Assembly (NCBI GenBank): GCA_937885575.1
Contig: CALABO010000024.1
Span: 1 to 31,974, forward strand
Direction: 5' to 3'
Source of the DNA: an uncultured Pseudomonadota bacterium
GTDB lineage: Bacteria > Pseudomonadota > Alphaproteobacteria > Rs-D84
DNA length: 31,974 nucleotides
Shown here piece by piece: positions 19,160-26,429 of the stretch. The notes beneath the pieces are model-generated. The model did not search any database. It saw nothing but the letters and a program-made list of their open reading frames with translations, and was not told where the DNA came from. The first letter of the stretch is position 1; each line of letters opens with the position of its first letter. The translations under genes and the position numbers were made by a program.

Positions 19160-19888
19160 TTATTTAACCAACTTTCCGCTTTCGGCAGCGAATTTTTCGT
19201 GGGCGACGATGATAGTTTTATTTTCATATTTTGGTGTGGCGGGCCGCGCGACACTCACGCGCCAATAGACCGCGCCGTCACGCAGACGAACGGCGTTCAA
19301 ATAATTATCCGTATCCAAGACATATGCGACATCATTCGCGATTATAAACGGATGTTCAACACCAATCCACGCGCACCATGCGGCGTTTCCGGTTGCAACC
19401 GAAATCTTGCAAAATGCACCGCCCAGGCCGCCGGCATAGATGTATTTTCCATGAATCTGAATCGGTGCGATTATGTCCAAAACCGATGCGCCGCCGGTCA
19501 TATTGCTTTGCCGATACACGTCCGCAATCCATGCGATTTGGCGCGTTTTTGCGTTTACCTTTACCAATTCACCGGTGGACAATCCCGCATAAACAAACCC
19601 GCCATCGCAGACCGGAATCTTTTCGCCGATTACATGATTATTCGTCGGGAATCCGGCAAAGATTTTTTTATCGCCGTTCCAGATTGTATTTTGATTATCC
19701 AATTTATATGGGCAATCATTTGGTTTGTATTCGGCCACATTTTCCGGCACGTTTGGCACATTTTCGTTCAGCACGCGCACATTATCGGTTGCAAAAATTC
19801 CAACGCGTTCGCCCGGCAAAATCGGGTCGTGTTTATCACACGCACAAAGCGCAACCGCGGCGGCGATAAAGATTGCAACCTTTTTCAT
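19160..19888 (-). CDS. Short BamB-like lipoprotein with PQQ-type propeller repeats
   Basis: 242 residues. It has a lipoprotein signal (MKKVAIFIAAAVALCAC, Cys17 as lipid anchor). Three visible blades follow the PQQ/BamB pattern: FVYAGLSTGELVKVNAKTRQIAW, YIYAGGLGGAFCKISVATG, VAYVLDTDNYLNAVRLRDGAVYW. Full BamB, the propeller scaffold of the outer-membrane protein insertion machine, has eight blades and about 380-450 residues, so this protein is roughly half size. It follows the YfgM-like gene by eleven bases; yfgM-bamB-der is a known neighbourhood in proteobacteria, and der is nearby but on the other strand. It may be a reduced BamB or a related lipoprotein. Confidence 0.65.
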   Translation of the reverse strand: MKKVAIFIAAAVALCACDKHDPILPGERVGIFATDNVRVLNENVPNVPENVAEYKPNDCPYKLDNQNTIWNGDKKIFAGFPTNNHVIGEKIPVCDGGFVYAGLSTGELVKVNAKTRQIAWIADVYRQSNMTGGASVLDIIAPIQIHGKYIYAGGLGGAFCKISVATGNAAWCAWIGVEHPFIIANDVAYVLDTDNYLNAVRLRDGAVYWRVSVARPATPKYENKTIIVAHEKFAAESGKLVK

Positions 19889-19899
19889 ATATCTTTTCC

Positions 19900-20550
19900 T
19901 TATTTCAATGTTTCCGCGTCCGCACGAATCACCGCCGGCGCATTTGGGTCACCGGTTATTTTTTCAATCCATTTATTCGCGTTTGCATGATCGCCCGCGG
20001 CCACATACTTTTGCGCAATGGTCAGCAACGCGGTGTAATAGAACGGTGAATCCGGTGTATCAAGTGGCGCCAAATATTCCGCCAAGGCGTTCGCGTCCAT
20101 TTCATCACCACGCAAAGAAACAATGTGCAGACGCGCCAAATCACGGAACTCTGGCGTGTTGCCATTTGCAACCAAATCTTCCAATTTTGCAACATCTTTG
20201 TCCAAAACATATGCCTGGAACAATGCAAGGTCCGCCGTCGCGCCGTCCGTGTTTTTCGCGATTCCGACCAGTGCGTTCACATCCGAATTTTCAAGCGCGG
20301 TTTCATAATTTTCCGCCGTTGCCATACGCGCCGCGTGGTGCGCACGAATCCCAATCTGAATCCCGGTCACGATAATCATGATGGCAAGCGCGCCCGCAAT
20401 TAAATAGCGACCGTATTTTTTAAGGAACTGTTGCGTCTTTTCGTTGTTCACGTCTTCCCATACCTCGCGATACAGCGCGTCTTCGGCGTGGTCTTGCATA
20501 GTTTTTTGTGGGGCTTTGACCTTTTTATTTCTTTCCAACATATTTGCCAT
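19900..20550 (-). CDS. YfgM-like TPR membrane protein (TPR_21/DUF2659 type)
   Basis: 216 residues from ATG 20550. This start is chosen over an ATG eight codons upstream because AGGAG lies seven bases before it. The cytoplasmic N-terminus (EDALYREVWEDVNNEKTQQFLKKYGR) is followed by one membrane helix (about 49-67) and helical TPR-like repeats to the end, the YfgM layout. YfgM is an inner-membrane partner of the Sec translocon and periplasmic chaperones. First gene of a three-gene minus operon with the BamB-like gene, divergent from rpoH. Confidence 0.75.
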   Translation of the reverse strand: MANMLERNKKVKAPQKTMQDHAEDALYREVWEDVNNEKTQQFLKKYGRYLIAGALAIMIIVTGIQIGIRAHHAARMATAENYETALENSDVNALVGIAKNTDGATADLALFQAYVLDKDVAKLEDLVANGNTPEFRDLARLHIVSLRGDEMDANALAEYLAPLDTPDSPFYYTALLTIAQKYVAAGDHANANKWIEKITGDPNAPAVIRADAETLK

Positions 20551-20575
20551 TTGAAAACTCCTGTGGTTTGGCATC

Positions 20576-20603
20576 TTGATAATTTATATTTTCTTGCTAT
20601 ACT
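20576..20603 (+). promoter_or_regulatory. rpoH promoter, nine bases before the start codon
   Basis: TTGATA (20576-20581), 16 bases, TATACT (20598-20603). ATG 20613 follows after nine bases and no ribosome site is present, so the transcript is probably leaderless. Confidence 0.7.
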
Positions 20604-20612
20604 ATAAACATA

Positions 20613-21533
20613 ATGAAAAAACAAATCAAGAGTGCTTTGCCAACAAAAACCGGAACCAGTTTGGTCGCACCAAATGTCACCGATGACGCCGGTTTTGCGA
20701 ATTACCTGCGCACAATTGCGCAATTTCCGATACTTTCCGCCGACGAAGAATATGACTATGCGTCGCGTTGGGCGAAAAATCAGGATAATGATGCGGCGGA
20801 AAAATTGTTGGTAAGTCATTTGCGCCTTGTCGTGTCGGTCGCGTATGATTTTCGGAACTATGGCATTCCGGTCCAAGAATTGGTGGCAAGTGGCAATATG
20901 GGCCTGATGCAGGCATTGCAAAAGTTTGATCCGGAAAAGGGTTTTCGGTTTTCGACCTATGCTATGTTTTGGATTCGTGCGGAGATTTATGAAACGATTT
21001 TGAATAATTGGTCAATTGTGAAAATTGGAACATCGGCAAATCAAAAGCGTGTGTTCTTTAATTTGGCGCGGGCAAAGCGTGCACTGGGGATTATGGATGG
21101 AAACTTGTCCGAAACGCAGGCCGAACAAATCGCAAATTACCTAAGTGTGCCGGCCGAAGATGTTAAACGCATGTCAACACGAATCGTTGCGCGCGATTTA
21201 TCGCTAAATGCGCCGGCACGGAATACCGAACAGGACGGCGCGGATATGCTGTCCAATATGTCGGACGGGCAACCCGATATCATCGAAAATGTTGAAAGGT
21301 CCGAATTTATGCGGCGCGGGTCCGCGTTGCTTAAAAAACACTTGGCCGCGTTGCCGGAACGCGACCGCGAAATACTGCGCGCGCGGCGACTGAGTGAACC
21401 GGCGTTGACACTGGACGCATTGGCAAAGAAATATAAAATTTCGCGCGAACGCGTGCGACAAATCGAAGAACGCGCATATAATAAACTGCGCGATGCAATC
21501 ATAAACGATACGGAAAACACAGATGATAAATAA
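20613..21533 (+). CDS. rpoH: Heat-shock sigma factor RpoH (sigma-32)
   Basis: 306 residues, typical of alphaproteobacterial RpoH. It directs RNA polymerase to heat-shock promoters. Region 2 runs about 63-135 (LVVSVAYDF, FSTYAMFWIRAEIYETIL). The RpoH box QKRVFFNLARAKR at 144-156 separates RpoH from housekeeping sigma. Region 4 has the HTH (LTLDALAKKYKISRERVRQIEERA) near 265-292. Promoter and start are almost fused, so long-leader RNA-thermometer control as in E. coli is not possible from this promoter. Its stop overlaps the following porin-like gene by 11 bases. Confidence 0.93.
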   Translation: MKKQIKSALPTKTGTSLVAPNVTDDAGFANYLRTIAQFPILSADEEYDYASRWAKNQDNDAAEKLLVSHLRLVVSVAYDFRNYGIPVQELVASGNMGLMQALQKFDPEKGFRFSTYAMFWIRAEIYETILNNWSIVKIGTSANQKRVFFNLARAKRALGIMDGNLSETQAEQIANYLSVPAEDVKRMSTRIVARDLSLNAPARNTEQDGADMLSNMSDGQPDIIENVERSEFMRRGSALLKKHLAALPERDREILRARRLSEPALTLDALAKKYKISRERVRQIEERAYNKLRDAIINDTENTDDK

Positions 21534-22551
21534 AATTAAAACCATTTCAATCTTTGCAATTGTTGCGGTGGCCGCGCCAACATGCGGACATGCGTTGCAT
21601 TATCGCGCGGGCGATTTTAATTTCGCACTGACGGGATATGGAACCGCCGGAATTATCGAACCGGATTTTAACAAGCCAGACTTCCTTGGCGATTTTCGCG
21701 TGCGGGGTCAGGCGACATATGACGGGGTTAAAAATCACAGTTTTGGTGCGGTGTATGCAATTGATGAAAACGCAATAAATGAAGACGAATATTTTGATGA
21801 AGCGTTCGGTTTCTGGCAATGGCGCGGTGTTGGGCGTGTGGAGGTCGGACTTACGGATTCGGTTGCGCATAAATTGGGATTGGGCTTGCCGGATGTTGGG
21901 GGATTGCGGTTGAACGATGATTCACTGATTTATCGCAAGATGGGAACCGACGGGCCGGTTATCGCAAACCCGGAAATTTCATCGGGGTCGGGGTCATTGC
22001 GTTTGAACCTTGTGGCGGCGCACGACCCGGATTTACAATACGGTGTTTCGGTGGCGGGCATTACCGGCGATTATAAAATGAACGTGGACACCGGGATTAA
22101 GATAAAACATTCGTCATCAAAAACAAAATATGCATTGTCACTGGGGGCGTCGTTTATTGATTCGCCCGATGGATATGAAACCGATACTTTCAGTCCGCTT
22201 GTCACCGCCGATTGGCGCGGGCAAATTGGAATCGGCACAAATATTCAATACAACAGTTGGGTTTTCGCACTGACCGGGCGCGCGGTGTATGATAAAAATC
22301 CGGTTGGAACGGTTTCGGATGGTATTGTCGCGGGCGCGGGACTTAGTTACGATGTGTTGAATTATACATTGTCGCTTTCGTATTTATTTTCGGAAACAGG
22401 TATATGGCACAAATGGGCGCCGGATTATGCCGACCATACAGTTGTCGGGTCTTTTCGATATAAATACAATCGGTATGTTGATGTGTGGTCGTCCGTTGGT
22501 ATGTCGCGGGAAAATCCGTTCTTGGCCGCCGGATTGCGTGCAACGTTTTAG
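21523..22551 (+). CDS. Porin-like outer-membrane beta-barrel protein
   Basis: 342 residues with a signal peptide (about 1-24, ending GHA). Alternating polar/hydrophobic strands follow throughout, and the protein ends with an aromatic (GLRATF), the BAM recognition signal. Segments such as FGFWQWRGVGRVEVGLTDSV and GGLRLNDDSLIYR resemble general Gram-negative porins of the type common in Alphaproteobacteria. Substrate unknown. It is transcribed from rpoH, with an 11-base overlap, an unusual pairing that would link barrel synthesis to heat-shock sigma transcription. No independent promoter is evident. Confidence 0.75.
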   Translation: MINKIKTISIFAIVAVAAPTCGHALHYRAGDFNFALTGYGTAGIIEPDFNKPDFLGDFRVRGQATYDGVKNHSFGAVYAIDENAINEDEYFDEAFGFWQWRGVGRVEVGLTDSVAHKLGLGLPDVGGLRLNDDSLIYRKMGTDGPVIANPEISSGSGSLRLNLVAAHDPDLQYGVSVAGITGDYKMNVDTGIKIKHSSSKTKYALSLGASFIDSPDGYETDTFSPLVTADWRGQIGIGTNIQYNSWVFALTGRAVYDKNPVGTVSDGIVAGAGLSYDVLNYTLSLSYLFSETGIWHKWAPDYADHTVVGSFRYKYNRYVDVWSSVGMSRENPFLAAGLRATF

Positions 22552-22563
22552 CAAGGATTTTAT

Positions 22564-23097
22564 ATGAATATCGGGAAAAAAATCATAATTATGGGCGGGT
22601 CTTGTTCTGGAAAATCAACAATGGCACAGAATTTAAGTAAAAAATTTAATTTGCCTGTTGTTTATTTGGATTTGTATGACCCGTATGCTGTCCCAAAAGG
22701 TATGGCACGTGATAAAAGAAAACAAGAAATAAATCAGGTTATCAAAGATACCGTAGAAAAAGACAGTTGGATAATCGAGGGCATATATGAATGGTATGCC
22801 TTTGAAGAACGATTAAATCATGCAGACACCATGATTTTATTGTTATCGCCGGCACATAAAAGAATTTGGTGCTATATAAAAACTTGTATAACTAAAACTA
22901 AAAGACATGGTCGTGCTGGTTTTTCTGCAAAAAATTTTCGGTGGGACCATGTTTGGTACATGTTGCGAAGAAAGGACGCACCATATGATTTGATTAACAA
23001 AGCAATCAAAGAACACCCAAAATTACAGGTTGTGAAATTAAAATCATACAAGGAAGCAAATGAATTTTTGGAATCCGCACAAATAAAAGGAATATAA
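22564..23097 (+). CDS. P-loop kinase-like protein (adenylate-kinase/FlaR-type)
   Basis: 177 residues. The Walker A motif GGSCSGKST is at 11-19, right after a short first strand (KKIIIM). The pattern 'YLD' near 35 and 'WIIEGIY' near 74 is that of small nucleotide-kinase-like proteins often annotated as topology modulation or adenylate kinase. Substrate unknown. AAGGA precedes ATG. The gene is markedly AT-rich with AAA/ATA codons, unlike its porin neighbour, and shares this with the next gene, which starts directly after its stop. Probably acquired together. Confidence 0.75.
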   Translation: MNIGKKIIIMGGSCSGKSTMAQNLSKKFNLPVVYLDLYDPYAVPKGMARDKRKQEINQVIKDTVEKDSWIIEGIYEWYAFEERLNHADTMILLLSPAHKRIWCYIKTCITKTKRHGRAGFSAKNFRWDHVWYMLRRKDAPYDLINKAIKEHPKLQVVKLKSYKEANEFLESAQIKGI

Positions 23098-23937
23098 ATG
23101 AATACACCGAAAGTTTCCGTTATATTGCCATGCTATAATGTTTCAAAATTTATGGATAAAATGTTCACATCTTTGCGTGATCAAACAATGAAAGATATTG
23201 AAATAATTTGCGTGGATGACAAATCAACAGATGATACGGTCGAAGAAATTCGTGATTTTATGAAATATGATAGGCGTATTTTATTGTATAAACTTGATAA
23301 AAATACTGGGGTATCGCACGCACGGAATTACGGATTAAAAAAGTCCCATGGAAAATATATATGCTTTTTGGATCCTGATGATTATATTGATGACGATTTT
23401 ATTGAAAAATTATATAAAGCCATAACAAAAACCAAATCTGACGTGGCAAAGGCAAGATTTAAGGTCGGCGATACATATTGGAAAACACATGAACTGGTAA
23501 AAACAAATTATTTATATTTTGATTCCGAACATTGTTCCGCGATGTATAATAAAAAGTTTTTATTAAAAAACAATATACTATATCCTGAAGATGTTATTAC
23601 GGGGCAAGATGCGGTTTTTCTATCCAACCTTGTGTTGCATACCAATAAAATTACCGTGATAGATAATACGTGTTATCATTATGTTCGCCGCAAGGGGTCT
23701 TTGGATTCCAAAAAATTATCGCATAAAAAGGTGTTGTCTAGAATAAAAATGTTGAATTACAAAATACAAATGTTAAGTGAACATAAGTTTAATACATATG
23801 ACGATAAGATTATTTTTATCCAGCAACATATTTTAAATCATTTCTGTTATAATTTTGACCCAAAGCGCATATCAAAATCGGATAAAAATTTACTTATTAA
23901 ATGGTTCATAACAAATCGAAAAAGTTTTATGGCATAA
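23098..23937 (+). CDS. Family 2 glycosyltransferase
   Basis: 279 residues with a GT-A fold. VSVILPCYNVSKFMDKMFTSL at the N-terminus is the nucleotide-sugar binding start of GT2 enzymes, VDDKSTDDT follows, and DPDDYIDDDF (92-101) contains the metal-binding DxD-type motif. GQDAVFLSNL near 175 resembles the catalytic ED/QD region. Such enzymes add sugars to lipopolysaccharide, capsule or proteins; the acceptor cannot be told. No signal or membrane segment. AT-rich; starts right after the preceding stop; a bidirectional terminator follows. Confidence 0.88.
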   Translation: MNTPKVSVILPCYNVSKFMDKMFTSLRDQTMKDIEIICVDDKSTDDTVEEIRDFMKYDRRILLYKLDKNTGVSHARNYGLKKSHGKYICFLDPDDYIDDDFIEKLYKAITKTKSDVAKARFKVGDTYWKTHELVKTNYLYFDSEHCSAMYNKKFLLKNNILYPEDVITGQDAVFLSNLVLHTNKITVIDNTCYHYVRRKGSLDSKKLSHKKVLSRIKMLNYKIQMLSEHKFNTYDDKIIFIQQHILNHFCYNFDPKRISKSDKNLLIKWFITNRKSFMA

Positions 23938-23961
23938 TATTGTGTATTTTTAAAACTAAAT

Positions 23962-23986
23962 GGCCACCGAAATCGGTGGCCCTTTT
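23962..23986. terminator. Bidirectional terminator between convergent genes
   Basis: GGCCACCGA-AA-TCGGTGGCC is followed by CTTTT on the plus strand and by ATTTAGTTTT on the minus strand. It serves the glycosyltransferase gene and the TPR gene. Confidence 0.85.
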
Positions 23987-24006
23987 GTTTTGGACGAAAA
24001 CTTTCT

Positions 24007-24987
24007 TTATTCCATTTCTTCTAATAACCCTTGGAATCTTTCGACTGTTTCTGGGTCATTTAACGATGCCGCAATTTGATACGCAGATTCCAAATCGGAC
24101 TTCGCCGCCGCCGCATTACCCATACTAAGGTTCAACGCCGCCGATTTTTCGAAATAATTCATCGCGCGCATAGAAAGGTCTTCTTTCTGTTCGATTGTCG
24201 TTGCGCCCTGAATTTGTTCTGAAATCACGCGAATCGCCGATGTGTAATCATTGACTGCGTCCGCATAGTTGCCAATCGCAGTGTATGCTTCGGCGCGTTC
24301 CGCATATACGGACGGACTTACGATTCCTTCGGGTCGTGCAAGCGAATTTGTGTAATCCGCAATCGCGCCTTCCCAATTTTTCTGCCAAAGGTTTAATTGA
24401 CCACGTTTCGCATACAAATCGCGCATTTGCAGAATTTCGTTTGGATTCGCCGCATATGTTGCAAGCGCGTTGTTTATATCCGTCATCGCCGATTCAAAAT
24501 CTTCCAACCGAGTATTCAACAATGAACGGTCATAATACGCCACGGAATTTTGCGGGTCCATTTTAATCGCCGTGTTAAAGTCATTCAACGCCGCGCGATA
24601 ATCGCCCGCCTGCATATATGCTTCGCCACGCAAGATGTATGCCGAAACCATATTGCCGTCGGTTGTTATCGCCGACGTTAAATCCGCAATCGCACCGTCC
24701 AAATTACCCGCCAAAATTTCGTTCTTGCCGTTGTTATAGTAATCGTTCGCGCGCATTAAAACCTCTTCGGCGATACCGTTTTTCAATCCGCCACGCGATT
24801 CAGATGTGAACTGACTGCGCCCCAGGATGAAAAATGTTGCCGCAATAAAGAATAAGATTATAAACCAATAAACATAAATCGACATCGACCAAGACGATGC
24901 GCCCGTCGCACGATGCGCCGTTTTCACATTCACGCTGCGCGTTGCGGCTGATTTGGCTTTCGTGGGTTTTGTGGTTTTCTTTTTCAT
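24007..24987 (-). CDS. Membrane-anchored TPR protein
   Basis: 326 residues from ATG 24987, chosen because GGGAG lies about nine bases before it; an ATG eight codons upstream is less likely. The basic Lys/Thr-rich N-terminus is followed by one membrane helix (about 36-56) and then at least four TPRs (for example GNLDGAIADLTSAI, GDYRAALNDFNTAI, KNWEGAIADYTNSL, GNYADAVNDYTSAI). TPRs are protein-docking repeats, and the partner is unknown. It follows the RsuA-type gene by 27 bases and is probably in the same operon. Confidence 0.82.
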   Translation of the reverse strand: MKKKTTKPTKAKSAATRSVNVKTAHRATGASSWSMSIYVYWFIILFFIAATFFILGRSQFTSESRGGLKNGIAEEVLMRANDYYNNGKNEILAGNLDGAIADLTSAITTDGNMVSAYILRGEAYMQAGDYRAALNDFNTAIKMDPQNSVAYYDRSLLNTRLEDFESAMTDINNALATYAANPNEILQMRDLYAKRGQLNLWQKNWEGAIADYTNSLARPEGIVSPSVYAERAEAYTAIGNYADAVNDYTSAIRVISEQIQGATTIEQKEDLSMRAMNYFEKSAALNLSMGNAAAAKSDLESAYQIAASLNDPETVERFQGLLEEME

Positions 24988-25014
24988 GTGAATTCTCCCT
25001 TCCTTATGCATCGA

Positions 25015-25716
25015 TTATAGATAAGTTTTGATAAAGTCGTCAACAGTTTTTTCATCCAATTTAACAATTTTTCCGGTCGGGATATTTTTCAAACTTATCG
25101 TGCCATATTCAACACGGTGCAAAGTCCGCACCGGCAGGCCACAGTGCTTTAACACAATGCGGATTTCATTCTTTTTACCTTCGGTAATTGTGATGCGCAA
25201 TTTTTTGTCGCGCGTAATTTCAATTTTCATCGGGCGATAGTGAATACCATCAATCGTGACACCTTGGCGCGCCTTGTCCAACCGCGACATATTGTTGCCA
25301 TCGACATCGGCGATATAGACGCGCGGAATATTCGCACTTGGTGCCGTCAATTTCCGCGCAAGCAATCCATCATTCGTCATAAGCAACAAACCCGTCGTTT
25401 TGAAATCAAGTCGCCCAACATAACGCAAATTCCGATATTCGCGCGGCAAGATATCATAAATTGTATTGCGCCCGCGCGGGTCATGCGTCGTTGTCATTGT
25501 GCCGATTGGTTTATGAAACGCGTAAAGTTCCGTGTCCGTGCGCGGTTCAACTTTCTTGCCGTTCACAATAATTTCATCCGCGTCATCAACAAACATCACC
25601 GGGGTTGTAGCAATCGCGCCGTTCACAAAAACTTTGCCATCGGCAATCATTTGTTCCGCACCGCGGCGCGAAGTGATACCACTGTCGGCGATAAATTTTG
25701 CAATTCGTATTTTCAT
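25015..25716 (-). CDS. rRNA pseudouridine synthase, RsuA/RluB/RluE/RluF family
   Basis: 233 residues. The S4 RNA-binding domain (about 1-48, IAKFIADSGITSRRGAEQMI) precedes the catalytic domain with GRLDFKTTGLLLMTNDG at 101-117, where Asp104 is the catalytic residue. The family modifies single uridines in 16S (RsuA) or 23S (RluB, RluE, RluF). The target cannot be told from sequence alone; the S4 domain and NEIRIVLKHCGLPVRTLHRVEYG are common to RluB and RsuA. It overlaps the rsmE stop by four bases, so the two rRNA modification enzymes are co-translated. Confidence 0.87.
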   Translation of the reverse strand: MKIRIAKFIADSGITSRRGAEQMIADGKVFVNGAIATTPVMFVDDADEIIVNGKKVEPRTDTELYAFHKPIGTMTTTHDPRGRNTIYDILPREYRNLRYVGRLDFKTTGLLLMTNDGLLARKLTAPSANIPRVYIADVDGNNMSRLDKARQGVTIDGIHYRPMKIEITRDKKLRITITEGKKNEIRIVLKHCGLPVRTLHRVEYGTISLKNIPTGKIVKLDEKTVDDFIKTYL

Positions 25717-26372
25717 TTTCTTATTTTCTCTATGGCGATGACCGCGGCAACTTCGGCGCGCAAAATTGTTTTCCCAAGTGACACCGGCACCGCGCCCGCG
25801 CCGTCCAGTGCCGCAAATTCAGAATCGGAAAATCCGCCTTCGGGCCCGACAAGAATCGCATTTGCGTTTGCCGGAATTTTGGGTACCGATTTATCATCGT
25901 ATGCAAACCTTTCGTCCGCGAAACAAAGCGATAATAAATCAAGTTCGGCAAATTTTATCGGCATGGCGATTTCGGGGACACTGTTGCAATTTGATTGTTC
26001 GGCGGATTCAATCGCAATCTTTTGCATACGCGCCCAATTCACATGATGATTTACCGTGCGTTCTGTTATAACCGGCACAAAGCGTTTAATTCCCATCTGG
26101 GTCGCCATCGCAATCAAATCATCGGTGCGCTTTATCGGTGCAAAGTAAAGCGTGATATCGGACACGACATCCCCGCGTCCCGTATCCGCACCAACGGTGA
26201 TACTTTTGCCGTCGGGCGACAGTTCCGCGTTAAATTCATGACCAAATCCAAAGACAATACATTTGTTGGTGCGCATAACATGCGACAAATAGTGCGCCAC
26301 CGATTTATCAGCCGGAAATGTGTCGCCGGTTTTGATTTTATGGTCGATAAAAATGCGCGGAATGTTTTTCAT
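25713..26372 (-). CDS. rsmE: 16S rRNA m3U1498 methyltransferase RsmE
   Basis: 219 residues from ATG 26372 (MKNIPRIFIDHKI). An upstream in-frame ATG would start inside virD4 and adds nothing typical of the family. A PUA-like N-terminal domain is followed by a SPOUT knot: KRTDDLIAMATQMGIKRFVPVITERT, ESAEQSNCNSVPEI, the SAM-binding GPEGGFSDSE and the C-terminal SLGKTILRAEVAAVIAI are all present. RsmE methylates N3 of U1498 in the decoding centre. That uridine is kept in the 16S of this window, but its neighbour 1497 is changed. No clear ribosome site precedes the start. Confidence 0.9.
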   Translation of the reverse strand: MKNIPRIFIDHKIKTGDTFPADKSVAHYLSHVMRTNKCIVFGFGHEFNAELSPDGKSITVGADTGRGDVVSDITLYFAPIKRTDDLIAMATQMGIKRFVPVITERTVNHHVNWARMQKIAIESAEQSNCNSVPEIAMPIKFAELDLLSLCFADERFAYDDKSVPKIPANANAILVGPEGGFSDSEFAALDGAGAVPVSLGKTILRAEVAAVIAIEKIRK

Positions 26373-26391
26373 ATAATTTTTGTTTCCATGC

Positions 26392-26420
26392 TTTATTGTT
26401 TTGCTTTTTTCTGATATAAT
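26392..26420 (+). promoter_or_regulatory. virD4 promoter, nine bases before the start codon
   Basis: TATAAT at 26415-26420 is perfect; the -35 is weak (TTTATT at 26392-26397 with 17-base spacing). ATG 26430 follows after nine bases with no ribosome site. Confidence 0.55.
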
Positions 26421-26429
26421 CATAGCACG

